Positions 15,763 to 25,163 of a DNA stretch of 64,000 bases are shown piece after piece (position 1 is the stretch's first letter; every line of letters begins with the position of its first letter). The stretch is from Aerococcaceae bacterium zg-1292. Lineage in GTDB: Bacteria > Bacillota > Bacilli > Lactobacillales > Aerococcaceae. The translations under genes were made by a program, and so were the position numbers. Location: contig CP065955.1 of assembly GCA_016126655.1 (NCBI GenBank), positions 1,285,001 to 1,349,000 on the forward strand. Direction: 5' to 3'. The notes beneath the pieces were generated by a model. That model made no database searches. It was not told the origin of the DNA and saw only the letters and a program-made list of their open reading frames with translations.

Positions 15763-15861
15763 CGTTATTCACCTACTTTCATTTGAAAATTTTTGACTAG
15801 CTTCATTTTACCATATTTCTCATTGTTATGAAATGGATTTCAAAATGAATCCATCAATTAC

Positions 15862-17652
15862 CTACGTCTGTTGAACTGATTGTGCCAAATAATCACGTAT
15901 TGCTTTTGTGAAAGGCTCACTATAATTATCAGCTTTTACTGCTCCTACACCCTCCACATCTAGAAAACTTTCATAATCTGTCGGTAATTTCTTAACCATG
16001 TCTTCTAGTGTACGATTTGAAAAGATGATATAGGCTGGTAATTGTGCTTCTTGAGCTAGTGCTAAACGTACTTCTCTTAAACGATTATATAAATGTATAT
16101 CCATCTCACCCGATGCAGCCGTTGTTCGTTGGTTAGCTGATGTAACTGGTTTTGCTGGGGTTACTTTTTGAACTTTCATCGTCAAACGTTGCTCACCCAA
16201 TAATAATTGGCGTGCGAATGTTGTCAGCTGTAATCCCTTATATTCTGTCAGTGATAAATATTGATTGGCGACGAGTAATGAGATAATATCTTTAATTTGA
16301 TTGAGCGAGTATTGTTGCATTAAGCCATAAGTAGTCAGCTGGTCAAACTGATTTTCTAAAACTTTTTTATCACGACTGCCTTTGACAATATTGGCGACCA
16401 TCGTCATACCAAATGCGTATTTTAACCGAGCAACTGTTGACAAAATCATTTGCCCTTCCTTAGTAACATCTTGAACCTCAAACTCACTCAAACAACTTGA
16501 ACAGTTTTGACATGGCGTTGAATCTTCACCAAAATAGCGTAAAATAAATTGACGCAAACAAGTCGTCTGATTGGCATATTGAATCATTGTCTCCAGACGT
16601 GCCGTTCGATTTAAATCTTGACTATTTTCAATCATAAACTTAGCGGTTATAATGTCTTGTTTCGCAAATAATAAAATAGCTTCTGCCGCTAAGCCATCAC
16701 GTCCGGCGCGCCCCGCTTCTTGATAATACCCTTCTAAATCGGTTGGCAAGTTATAATGAATCACCTTGCGTACATCAGTTTTATCAATCCCCATCCCAAA
16801 TGCATTCGTCGCTACCATAATATTTTTTTTATCATAAATAAACGCTTCTTGTGCATCATGACGTTCCTGACTCGATAAACCCGCATGATATTTCGTCGCT
16901 TCATACCCTAAACGCACCAATGCATCTGAAATTTTTTCCACATTTTTTCGGGTTTGCGCATAAACAATAATCGATTCATCTTTTGATAAATGCTGAATGA
17001 GTGTGCGCATTTTATCTTTCGGCTGTAAAACAGTCAATTTAATATTCGGTCGATCGAAGGTGTTTACGACTACTTTTGGATGTTGGAGTCCTAGTTGCAG
17101 TACTATATCTTGTTGAACGCGATTCGTTGCTGTTGCAGTAAATGCGGTAATAACCGGTCGTTTAGGTAATTGACGGATAAATTGTCGAATCTCAACAAAA
17201 CTTGGTCTAAAGTCATGTCCCCACTGCGATACACAATGTGCTTCATCAATGGCAATTTGACTGATAGTAAGATTATTTAATACACTCACTGTTGATTCTG
17301 CCATTAATCGCTCGGGTGCAATGTAAAGTAATTTAAGCTGACCTTGTCGCAATCGCATAATTACGTCCATGTATTCTGCTGTTGATAAGCCTGAGTGTAA
17401 GGTTGCAGCCGATATATTATGCAGCGTTAACGTATCAATTTGATCCTTCATCAACGAAATTAAAGGGGAAATCACTAGTGTCAACCCGTCCATCATTACC
17501 GCCGGCAATTGATAACAGATGGACTTCCCCCCTCCGGTTGGTAGGATGGCTAATATGTCTTGTCCTTCTAAAATCGTTTGAACAATTTCTTGTTGGTTGT
17601 ATCGAAATTGCGGATAACCAAAATATTGTTGTAACGCAGATTCTAAATTCAA
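15862..17652 (-). CDS. recQ: ATP-dependent DNA helicase RecQ
   Basis: 3'-5' DNA helicase. Motifs: FRYNQQEIVQTIL, Walker A LPTGGGKSICYQLPA, DEAHCVSQWGHDFRPSF, AFTATAT, FDRPN, AFGMGIDKTDVR and QEAGRAGRDG. A zinc-binding RQC segment (CLRQFILRYFGE, CQNCSSC), a winged helix and a C-terminal HRDC domain follow. An ATG frame opens at 17697, but it lies inside gloB and the protein would gain a tail unlike RecQ. The TTG at 17652, behind GGAATGGGGTG, gives MNLESALQQYFGYPQFR, the usual RecQ beginning, so I use it (about 596 aa). Gene follows gloB closely. Confidence 0.92.
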   Translation of the reverse strand: MNLESALQQYFGYPQFRYNQQEIVQTILEGQDILAILPTGGGKSICYQLPAVMMDGLTLVISPLISLMKDQIDTLTLHNISAATLHSGLSTAEYMDVIMRLRQGQLKLLYIAPERLMAESTVSVLNNLTISQIAIDEAHCVSQWGHDFRPSFVEIRQFIRQLPKRPVITAFTATATNRVQQDIVLQLGLQHPKVVVNTFDRPNIKLTVLQPKDKMRTLIQHLSKDESIIVYAQTRKNVEKISDALVRLGYEATKYHAGLSSQERHDAQEAFIYDKKNIMVATNAFGMGIDKTDVRKVIHYNLPTDLEGYYQEAGRAGRDGLAAEAILLFAKQDIITAKFMIENSQDLNRTARLETMIQYANQTTCLRQFILRYFGEDSTPCQNCSSCLSEFEVQDVTKEGQMILSTVARLKYAFGMTMVANIVKGSRDKKVLENQFDQLTTYGLMQQYSLNQIKDIISLLVANQYLSLTEYKGLQLTTFARQLLLGEQRLTMKVQKVTPAKPVTSANQRTTAASGEMDIHLYNRLREVRLALAQEAQLPAYIIFSNRTLEDMVKKLPTDYESFLDVEGVGAVKADNYSEPFTKAIRDYLAQSVQQT

Positions 17653-17683
17653 TTGTTCACCCCATTCCTTTTTCAATGCCAGC

Positions 17684-18385
17684 TTAAAAAGCATCACGTT
17701 GATTGCGTAATTGTGTCATTGCTTCTACTGTTGGTGCTTGTATAAAAAGATTTATCTGACGCTCTTTACCAATTGTTGATGGCAATGTCGGTTGATTTTG
17801 CGCTCTCAATTCTTTAGCACGAACAAGTGCCGCTTCAATCACTGTATTAGTTGGTGCTTGCTGATGAGCAAATCGTAAATTCGTCACTGTATATTCATGC
17901 CCAGCGTATATCTCAACTTCATCATTCAATGACGCCAGTTTTTGTAATGCCTCAAATTGTGCATCATAATCCTTGGTAAAGACACGACCACATCCAGCAG
18001 AAAACAATGCGTCTCCACAAAAAAGTTTATTATTCACAAGATACGAAATATGTTCACTCGTATGTCCAGCTGTTTTGATGATTTGCACTGAATGTTGCCA
18101 CAATTCTAATTTATCGCCTTCTTTTAAGACATTCGTTGCTAAATAAGATACCTCTATCGGTGCTTGCACAAATAGTGATGGGTATTGATTCAATATCGCC
18201 GGCACCCCTGCCGTATGGTCATCATGTCCATGGGTAATCCAAATACCAATCGGTTCAAGTTGGTTTGCTTGTAAATATTCAAATACAACTTGCGATTCTC
18301 CAGGATCAACAATCACGACTTGTTCCTCTTGCTTGATTAACCAAATATAATTATCGTTCAAAGCTGGTAAACCAATAATTTCCAT
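17684..18385 (-). CDS. gloB: Metallo-beta-lactamase-fold hydrolase, glyoxalase II type
   Basis: Hydroxyacylglutathione-hydrolase-like enzyme (233 aa) that hydrolyses S-acyl thiols, classically S-lactoyl-glutathione. Zinc ligands are visible as THGHDDHTAG, TAGHTSEHISY, CGDALFSAGCGR and AGHEYT, the full glyoxalase II set. The start MEIIGLPALNDNY lies behind AAGGGAGGAATTAG; an in-frame extension to 18466 would be encoded by the upstream repeat and is rejected. No glyoxalase I was seen in the window, so the physiological thiol is unknown. Confidence 0.88.
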   Translation of the reverse strand: MEIIGLPALNDNYIWLIKQEEQVVIVDPGESQVVFEYLQANQLEPIGIWITHGHDDHTAGVPAILNQYPSLFVQAPIEVSYLATNVLKEGDKLELWQHSVQIIKTAGHTSEHISYLVNNKLFCGDALFSAGCGRVFTKDYDAQFEALQKLASLNDEVEIYAGHEYTVTNLRFAHQQAPTNTVIEAALVRAKELRAQNQPTLPSTIGKERQINLFIQAPTVEAMTQLRNQRDAF

Positions 18386-18403
18386 TCTAATTCCTCCCTT
18401 GTT

Positions 18404-18524
18404 TATTTTGATTCGCGTGGGTTGACTTGACATCCACTTCGAGAAATCAATTTGTATTCCGCACACACATGAATGTTTACAACTAGTTGTTCAAGCCAAC
18501 ACACTGACGCTCATACCGAGTTAT
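18404..18524 (-). repeat. Intergenic hairpin repeat, one unit, diverged inside
   Basis: Outer parts are conserved (GATTCGCGTGGGTTGACTTGA, CATCCACTTC, GTTCAAGCCAACACAC, CGCTCATACCGAG) but the inner hairpin is unlike other copies. A poorly matching second copy may continue to ~18600 (CATCCAGTAGTTCGTATC). It ends at the gloB ribosome-binding site. Confidence 0.65.
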
Positions 18525-18608
18525 TTTGATACACAAAAGTCATATTATACACATCACGCTTACATCCAGTAGTTCGTATCAGTGCGGTCTGCCACATACT
18601 ATCCATCT

Positions 18609-19961
18609 TTACAATTGCCCAGCTTTTAATTGTTTTATACCTTTAAAATACGTTATGGCCGTTACAATAATCGCACTAGCATCTGCAAAAGGTGCAGCAT
18701 AAATCACTCCGTCTAGTCCCCACAAACGTGAGAAAATAATAATTGCCGGAATTAAAAAAATGATTTGTCGGGTTAGCGTTAAAAACATCGCTCTTTTTGA
18801 ATAGCCAGTAGCTTGGAAAAAGCTAGAGCCTAAAATTTGAAATCCGATTAATGGTAGACAAAGTAACCAGGCATTTAATCCTCGCTGGGTAAAAGCCATT
18901 AAATCTGGATTACTATTAAAAACACCAATAATTTGTTGTGGAAACAATCGCGTTATCAGCCATCCCAATGTTAATAAGATTGTTGCCGACCCGATTGCTA
19001 ATTTCTCCGCTTCAATAATCCGGTCGTATTTTTTGGCACCAAAGTTAAAACTAACAATCGGCTGTACACCTTGATTAATCCCTAAAATTGGCATCACAAT
19101 AAAGGTAATAATACTATTAATAATTCCCATACCCGATACCGCTATATCACCACCATATTGTAACAACGTACGGTTCAATGTTAAATTTAATAAACTACTG
19201 CCGATTTGGGTTAAAAAAGTGGGTAACCCGAGTTTTATGATTTGGAATATCTCACTCATATCATAACGCAAACGATTAAGTCGAATGTGATGAGTATTAT
19301 TTTGATTGAAAAAATAATATAATGTCCAGGACATTGAAATAAACTGAGATAAAATCGTCGCCCACGCGGCGCCTGCCATCCCCCATCCCAAAACATAAAT
19401 GAAGATGGGATCTAATAAAATATTCGTTCCTGCACCAAAAAACATTGTCAACATGGCTAATCGCGGCTGTCCATCTGCCCGTAAAAAATTATTCATCGTC
19501 ATACTCACGATTTGGAATAATGAACCAAAAAAGATAACGCGCATATAAGCAGCTGAAAATGGTAAAATCGTCTCACTAGCACCAAACCACGTAAGTATTA
19601 TATTTAAAAACAAGTGACCAAGTACCATAAAGGTAATCCCACTGGATAATGCCATTAAAAACGCCGTATTCAACGCATGGGTAGCTTCTTCTTCCTTCGT
19701 TTGTCCAAGCCGAATCGAAAATAGTGTTGCTCCACCGACACCAAATAAAAGACCAATCGACGCTTGCACAATCATAATCGGAAAACCAATCGTAATGCCA
19801 GCTAATCCATTCGCACCTAAACCAGGTGCATTGCCAATAAAAATACGGTCTACAATATTGTATAAGGCATTAATCATCATTCCTATAATTGCAGGTACAG
19901 AAAATTTTATAAGTAATTCACGTACCGGTGCAATCCCTAATATGTTTCGATTTGCTTGCAT
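18609..19961 (-). CDS. MATE family multidrug exporter
   Basis: Integral membrane antiporter (450 aa, about 12 membrane helices) of the MepA-like MATE group. Characteristic segments are VPAIIGMMINALYNIVDRIFIG, the NNFLRADGQPRLAM loop, GINQGVQPIVSFNFGA and the second-half equivalent FQATGYSKRAMFLTLTRQ. Such proteins use Na+ or H+ gradients to export cationic drugs or dyes; the substrate here cannot be read from sequence. It sits between pepF and gloB with its own upstream region; no adjacent regulator was seen. Confidence 0.9.
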   Translation of the reverse strand: MQANRNILGIAPVRELLIKFSVPAIIGMMINALYNIVDRIFIGNAPGLGANGLAGITIGFPIMIVQASIGLLFGVGGATLFSIRLGQTKEEEATHALNTAFLMALSSGITFMVLGHLFLNIILTWFGASETILPFSAAYMRVIFFGSLFQIVSMTMNNFLRADGQPRLAMLTMFFGAGTNILLDPIFIYVLGWGMAGAAWATILSQFISMSWTLYYFFNQNNTHHIRLNRLRYDMSEIFQIIKLGLPTFLTQIGSSLLNLTLNRTLLQYGGDIAVSGMGIINSIITFIVMPILGINQGVQPIVSFNFGAKKYDRIIEAEKLAIGSATILLTLGWLITRLFPQQIIGVFNSNPDLMAFTQRGLNAWLLCLPLIGFQILGSSFFQATGYSKRAMFLTLTRQIIFLIPAIIIFSRLWGLDGVIYAAPFADASAIIVTAITYFKGIKQLKAGQL

Positions 19962-20041
19962 TGTCTCTTCCTATCTATTGATTGCTTCTATATTATTATA
20001 ATTTAACGCTGTTGTAAGCGCAATATATTTCCATTAAACGA

Positions 20042-20081
20042 ATACAATCGGCGCCCTCAATCAATAGAACGCCGATTGTAT
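20042..20081 (-). terminator. Hairpin downstream of pepF
   Basis: A 12-bp perfect stem (ATACAATCGGCG / CGCCGATTGTAT) just past the pepF stop. The following T run on the - strand is poor, so it is a probable terminator or a 3'-end stabiliser. Confidence 0.6.
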
Positions 20082-20086
20082 CAATG

Positions 20087-21790
20087 CTATGCTTTGAGGT
20101 CTTCTTCGGAAATGCTGTCTAAATACGCATCTACTTTTGCAACTACGCCACTTAAACTACCTGGTTCAAACGGTGATTTCAAATTCGCGCTTGCAACAAT
20201 CTGTTTGAAGGATTGAGTTCCTCCAATATGACAAATAGTTAGATAATCTTGCCATGCATTTGGGTCATTATCCACTTGACTACGTTGCCAAAATTGTAAC
20301 GCACAAACTTGCGCCAAGGTGTAATCAATGTAATAGAATGGAGAACCAAAAATATGACTTTGTTGGAACCAACGGGCACCATTTTCTAAATATCCAATGC
20401 CTTCATTGTCTTTCCACGGATTATACTGTGCTTCTAGACGGCGCCATGTATCCCGACGTTCTTCAGGTGTCATTTCTGGATTTTGATAAACTTCATGTTG
20501 AAAATGATCAACTAACACACCGTACGGTAAAAAAGCGACCGTTCCAAATAAATGACTGAATTTGTATTTTAATGTTTGCTCTTTAAAGAACAATTCCATC
20601 CATGGATACGCAAAAAATTCCATACTCATCGAGTGAATTTCACATGATTCATAAGTCGGCCATACTGTTTCAGGTGTTTGAATCCAACGCGATTGATACA
20701 CTTGGAAAGCGTGACCTGCTTCATGTGTTAATACATCAATGTCACCAGATGTACCATTGAAGTTAGAGAAAATAAATGGCGAATCAAAATTAGGAATAAA
20801 CGTACAATAACCACCACCTTGCTTACCAGGCTTGGTCACTAAATCAAGGAGATTACGTTCCACCATGAAGTCAATGAATTCACCTGTTTCCGTCGATAAT
20901 TCATGATACATTTTCACACCATTTTCAACAATTTCTTCCGGTGTCCCTTTTGGCGTAGCATTCCCTGATTCAAACTCTAAATCTAAGTCATAGACTTTTA
21001 ATGAATCTAAGGCTAGGCGATTTTTTTGACGATTGTATAATTTTTCGACCAATGGAACAACGTGTTTTAATACTTCTTGACGATATACTTCCACATCGTT
21101 ACGGTCATAGTCTAGCCGGTTCATCCGTAAATAGCCAACTTCAACAAAATCTTTAAATCCTAGTTCTATCGCAATTTGATGACGCGTTTTAACTAACTCA
21201 TCATAAATACGGTCAATTTCAGCTTGATTCGCTTCAAAGAACTCACTAACCTTAGCAAATGCAGCCTTACGTTCCTGACGATTTGTTGATTGTTTAAACG
21301 GTGCCATGCCTGATAAATTATAAGTCTTCCCATTATACTCAATTTCAGCCGACGCAATTAATTTGTCATATTCAGAAATTAATTTATTTTCCATTTGTAG
21401 TAAAGGAATAATTTTCGCATCGAAAACACGTAACCCATTTTCAGCCATTTTAAAGAATGGTTCCGGTAATAAATCATCTAATTCATTACGGAATGATGAT
21501 TGTAATATTGCTTTATAATAAGCTGTTTCCCATTCATTAATAACTGGACCAGCTTCATTCCAAAATGTTTGTTCCTCATCATAAAATGTATCGCGTGTAT
21601 CAATCGAGTGACGAATGCTCACTAGTTGTGATAAAGTTATAATTTCATTTTGTAATGCTTGAATCCCTTTAACAGCTATTTCCACTTCATTAGCATTTGT
21701 CGCTGATTCAATACGCGTAACAAATCCTAAAAATTGTTTTTTTAGCGATTCAAGATTAGGACGTTCATACTGATAATCTTCAAATTTCAT
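20087..21790 (-). CDS. pepF: M3 family oligoendopeptidase F
   Basis: Cytosolic zinc metallopeptidase (567 aa) that degrades short peptides. The zinc motif HEAGHAFQVYQS is near residue 358, with a distal Glu in YESCEIHSMSMEFF. Flanking signatures MEMENKLISEYDKL-type helix and YIDYTLAQVCALQFW are typical of PepF/M3. The protein is a little shorter than lactococcal PepF (~600 aa) and agrees with the M3_like PepF subgroup. Divergent to uvrC. An extended -10 (TGGTATACT) lies upstream near 21822. Confidence 0.9.
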   Translation of the reverse strand: MKFEDYQYERPNLESLKKQFLGFVTRIESATNANEVEIAVKGIQALQNEIITLSQLVSIRHSIDTRDTFYDEEQTFWNEAGPVINEWETAYYKAILQSSFRNELDDLLPEPFFKMAENGLRVFDAKIIPLLQMENKLISEYDKLIASAEIEYNGKTYNLSGMAPFKQSTNRQERKAAFAKVSEFFEANQAEIDRIYDELVKTRHQIAIELGFKDFVEVGYLRMNRLDYDRNDVEVYRQEVLKHVVPLVEKLYNRQKNRLALDSLKVYDLDLEFESGNATPKGTPEEIVENGVKMYHELSTETGEFIDFMVERNLLDLVTKPGKQGGGYCTFIPNFDSPFIFSNFNGTSGDIDVLTHEAGHAFQVYQSRWIQTPETVWPTYESCEIHSMSMEFFAYPWMELFFKEQTLKYKFSHLFGTVAFLPYGVLVDHFQHEVYQNPEMTPEERRDTWRRLEAQYNPWKDNEGIGYLENGARWFQQSHIFGSPFYYIDYTLAQVCALQFWQRSQVDNDPNAWQDYLTICHIGGTQSFKQIVASANLKSPFEPGSLSGVVAKVDAYLDSISEEDLKA

Positions 21791-21821
21791 ATTATCCCTC
21801 TTTTCATTTCAGTTATGACTA

Positions 21822-21889
21822 AGTATACCATACAATTAACGCTTATGCCTATCAGATTATTCGCATAAACATAATGATTGCGATATAAT
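21822..21889. promoter_or_regulatory. Divergent promoter region, pepF and uvrC
   Basis: For pepF, an extended -10 TGGTATACT on the - strand (21822-21830). For uvrC, TATAAT on the + strand (21884-21889), with a weak -35 near 21860. The two promoters face away from each other in a 127-bp gap. Confidence 0.5.
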
Positions 21890-21917
21890 ATTACTCATTG
21901 AAAGGATGTGACAACCG

Positions 21918-23747
21918 ATGGAAACACGCGAGAGTATACGTGAACAAATCGAACAAAAATTAGCTTTACTGCCTGACTTACCTGGTTGTTACTTAATGAA
22001 AAATGCTGATAATCAGATTATTTATGTCGGCAAAGCGAAGAATTTAAAAAATCGTGTACGTTCTTATTTTCGTGGTGCCCACGATACCAAAACCACCAAA
22101 CTCGTCTCAGAAATTCACCATTTTGAAACAATTATCACCAATAATAATAAAGAAGCATTGATTTTAGAAATCAATCTCATCCAAAAATATAAACCTATCT
22201 ACAATATTCGCCTCAAAGAAGGCACGATGTATCCATACATTAAAATTACCAATGAGCGCCATCCACAACTGATTATTACCAATACCGTTGGTAAAGACGG
22301 CGCACAATATTTTGGACCCTTTCCTAATGTAGGAGCCGCAACACAAACACAACAATTATTACACCGTGTTTACCCATTAAGACGCTGTAATAAAAACGAA
22401 AAACGTGCTTGTTTCTATTATCACTTAGGCCAATGCATCGGGCCTTGCGACCATGAGGTGTCTAAAGAAGAATACCAAGAGCAAATCCAACATATCAAAC
22501 AGTTTTTCAATGGTAATGTCAGCAAAATAAAACAAGCGCTCAAAGAAAAAATGCATGCTGCTGCTGAAAAGCTAGAATTTGAACAAGCAGCCGATTACCG
22601 TAATCAACTTCAATATATTGAAACTACCATTGAAAAACAAACCGTCATGAGCCAAGACTATGACAATACCGATGTGTTTGGTTATACATACGACAAAGGT
22701 TGGTTGTCAATTCAAGTATTTATGTTGCGTCAAGGTTCTATCTTAAAACGAGAAGTCGCCATTTTTCCGACCTTAAATGACCCAGAAGAAGAAGTAACTA
22801 CCTTTATCGCCCGCTTTTATTTGGAACAAACACAAATGCGTCCAAAAGCGATTTTGGTACCAAGTGATATTGATAAAGAAGCACTCTCTGAAGTGCTCAA
22901 TATCGAAATTCATACACCGGTACGCGGTAAAAAACGTAGTATGCTCGAATTATGTGAGAAGAATAGTAAAATTGCACTCGATGAAAAGTTTCGCCTGGTA
23001 GAAATGCAAACACTTAAGACTACGGGGGCTGTCGAAGCATTAGCTAAAGCGCTCAATATTCCACAAGCATACACAATTGAAGCCTTTGACCACTCAAATA
23101 TTCTTGGAACTAACGCTGTTACTGGGATGGTTGTTTATAAAGATGGTAAGCCTGACCGCAAAAATTACCGTAAGTACAAAATAAAAACAGTCGAAGGAAG
23201 TAATGAATTTGCCTCAACGCAAGAAGTCATTCGACGTCGCTATATACGATTATTACGTGAAAATGCCCCATTACCTGATTTAATCTTGATGGATGGTGGT
23301 AAAATTCAAATCCGCGCCGCTCGTGATGTCATTGAAAATGAATTAGGTCTAGCCATTCCTGTGGCTGGAATGGTAAAAAATGATAAACATAAAACGGCTG
23401 CACTAATGGATGGTTATTCAGAAGAATTAGTCGATATAGATCCTCGTAGTCAGTTGTTTCATTTCTTGCAGCGCGTCCAAGAAGAAGTCCACCGCTACGC
23501 AATTAGCTATCATCGCCAAGTACGTAGTAAAAATCAACTTGGTTCACAGCTGGATGCCATTGAAGGTGTTGGACCAGCGACACGTCAAAAATTATTAAAA
23601 CATTTTAAATCACTCGACCGAATCCGAGAAGCAGACATTGAAGAGATTAAGCAATTAGGGATTCCAATAAAAACGGCTGAACGCATCAAAGAAACCTTAG
23701 CAAACCATCAGCAGACGCCTCAAACAGAAACCAAAGAATCACAATAA
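21918..23747 (+). CDS. uvrC: Excinuclease ABC subunit C
   Basis: UvrC (609 aa) makes both incisions in nucleotide excision repair with UvrB. It has an N-terminal GIY-YIG nuclease (LPDLPGCYLMKNADNQIIYVGKAKNL split over 16-45), a Cys-containing region CFYYHLGQCIGPC, a UVR motif near 200-235 for UvrB contact, and an RNase-H-like nuclease (EAFDHSNILGTNAVTGMVV, LILMDGGKIQI). A C-terminal helix-hairpin-helix pair follows (IEGVGPATRQKLLKHF). Length is normal. Preceded by GAAAGGATGTGA; it runs into the threonine aldolase gene 20 bp downstream. Confidence 0.96.
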   Translation: METRESIREQIEQKLALLPDLPGCYLMKNADNQIIYVGKAKNLKNRVRSYFRGAHDTKTTKLVSEIHHFETIITNNNKEALILEINLIQKYKPIYNIRLKEGTMYPYIKITNERHPQLIITNTVGKDGAQYFGPFPNVGAATQTQQLLHRVYPLRRCNKNEKRACFYYHLGQCIGPCDHEVSKEEYQEQIQHIKQFFNGNVSKIKQALKEKMHAAAEKLEFEQAADYRNQLQYIETTIEKQTVMSQDYDNTDVFGYTYDKGWLSIQVFMLRQGSILKREVAIFPTLNDPEEEVTTFIARFYLEQTQMRPKAILVPSDIDKEALSEVLNIEIHTPVRGKKRSMLELCEKNSKIALDEKFRLVEMQTLKTTGAVEALAKALNIPQAYTIEAFDHSNILGTNAVTGMVVYKDGKPDRKNYRKYKIKTVEGSNEFASTQEVIRRRYIRLLRENAPLPDLILMDGGKIQIRAARDVIENELGLAIPVAGMVKNDKHKTAALMDGYSEELVDIDPRSQLFHFLQRVQEEVHRYAISYHRQVRSKNQLGSQLDAIEGVGPATRQKLLKHFKSLDRIREADIEEIKQLGIPIKTAERIKETLANHQQTPQTETKESQ

Positions 23748-23767
23748 AAAAAGAAAGTTGGAACAAT

Positions 23768-24808
23768 ATGTTATATTTCCAAAGCGATTATGTATTGGGA
23801 GCACACCCATTAGTATTAGAAGCTCTAGTCAAAACCAATCTCGAACCCTTAACAGGTTATGGAACGGATACTTACACTACCTTAGCCACTGAAAAAATAA
23901 AACAAGCCTGTCAACAAGAACAAGCACAAGTTTACTTATTAACAGGTGGCACTCAAACAAATAAAATTATCATTGACACGATGCTAGCAACCTATCAAGG
24001 TGTCATCGCTGCCGATACAGGCCACATCGCTGCCCACGAAGCCGGTGCCATTGAAGCCACTGGGCACAAAATACTAACAATTCCTCATACACAAGGAAAA
24101 ATTCAGGTAAACAATGTTCAACAATTGATTGAAACATTTTATACCGATGCGAATCATGAACATATGGTCTACCCAGGTATGGTCTATATTTCTCATCCAA
24201 CAGAGTATGGAACTTTGTATACTAAAGAGGAGTTAACAGCATTAGCAGATGTCTGCCATCAATATGAGCTTCCACTATTTTTAGACGGTGCACGACTCGC
24301 CTATGGATTAGCTGCAACTGATACCGATGTTACACTCGCTGATATTGCCGAATTATGCGATGTCTTTTACATTGGTGGTACTAAAGTTGGGGCACTCTGC
24401 GGTGAAGCTGCTGTCTTTACAAAACAAAACCAACCTAAGCATTTTGTAACGCTAGTTAAACAACATGGTGCGCTTTTAGCAAAAGGTCGCCTGCTAGGTG
24501 TTCAATTCGATGCCCTCTTTACGGATGATTTATATTTTAAAATGGGACAACATGCTATTAGCAAAGCTGAGGAATTAAAGCAACTCTTAAAAGACAAAGG
24601 CTACCGTTTCTACTTAGAATCACCGACCAATCAACAATTTGTCATTGTAACCAATCATCAGTATCAGGCATTATCCGAAATGGTGATGACAGGATTTTGG
24701 GAAACGTATGATGACCAACATGTCGTCATTCGCTTTGCGACAAGCTGGTCAACTTCTGACGAAGACATGAGGCAATTGGCTGAGCAATTACCCGTGGCAA
24801 TATACTAA
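23768..24808 (+). CDS. ltaA: Low-specificity threonine aldolase
   Basis: PLP-dependent fold-type I lyase (346 aa) splitting L-threonine or allo-threonine to glycine and acetaldehyde. Signatures: SDYVLGAHPLVLEAL, YGTDTYT, TGGTQTNKI, DTGHIAAHEAGAIE, FLDGARLAYGLA and the PLP lysine in YIGGTKVGALCGEA (about Lys206). It is the last gene of a likely uvrC-ltaA transcript and is followed by a long nested hairpin containing a repeat fragment. Confidence 0.9.
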   Translation: MLYFQSDYVLGAHPLVLEALVKTNLEPLTGYGTDTYTTLATEKIKQACQQEQAQVYLLTGGTQTNKIIIDTMLATYQGVIAADTGHIAAHEAGAIEATGHKILTIPHTQGKIQVNNVQQLIETFYTDANHEHMVYPGMVYISHPTEYGTLYTKEELTALADVCHQYELPLFLDGARLAYGLAATDTDVTLADIAELCDVFYIGGTKVGALCGEAAVFTKQNQPKHFVTLVKQHGALLAKGRLLGVQFDALFTDDLYFKMGQHAISKAEELKQLLKDKGYRFYLESPTNQQFVIVTNHQYQALSEMVMTGFWETYDDQHVVIRFATSWSTSDEDMRQLAEQLPVAIY

Positions 24809-24820
24809 TTAAAATAGATT

Positions 24821-24928
24821 AAGGCTGAATAAAAGTCTAATACTAGCAACAAATTTAAATATGGTGTGAGTGAGACTGCTCTGACTTGAACCTCAATTTG
24901 TTGCAGTGTTGAACTTTTGTTCAGCCTT
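24821..24928 (+). terminator. Long nested hairpin after ltaA, with a repeat tail in its loop
   Basis: Outer arms AAGGCTGAATAAAAGT and ACTTTTGTTCAGCCTT, inner arms GCAACAAATT and AATTTGTTGC, all complementary, enclose about 39 bases. It lies directly after the ltaA stop and may end the uvrC-ltaA transcript, although the following bases are ATTATAATTC rather than a clean T run. Confidence 0.6.
24861..24892 (+). repeat. Tail fragment of the intergenic repeat (+ orientation)
   Basis: ATGGTGTGAGTGAGACTGC and TCTGACTTGAACC match the tail half of the repeat read in transcription sense. It is the only copy on the + strand and the upstream gene ltaA is also +, so orientation relative to transcription is the same as elsewhere. 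The rest of the unit is absent. Confidence 0.75.
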
Positions 24929-25163
24929 ATTATAATTCTCATACTATCAATAACATTGTCCTCTTCTCGGTTTCAAAGCTGACATTCCGTCTTCATTCGA
25001 TATTACCATTGCGATTGATTCTATCCGATTTTCTTAAAACAGATATTTTCTGAACATCCCCCTTATACTTTTCAAATCCAAAGCTTGTCAATTTTCTTAG
25101 ATTATCCAGTCTCCCAATGTACATCCTTTTCATCTGAGACAAACCATACTCTCGCTCATTCTA
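24929..25163. other. Convergent gap between ltaA and the quinone oxidoreductase gene
   Basis: No supported gene. A 46-codon - strand frame (24993-25133, starting MKRMYIGRLDNLRKL) lacks a good ribosome site and has no recognised relative; it may be a gene remnant. Confidence 0.3.

Noticed and set aside
18386-18466. N-terminal extension of gloB
   Set aside because: The extra codons are read from the intergenic repeat; the internal ATG has a proper Shine-Dalgarno site and matches the family's normal beginning.
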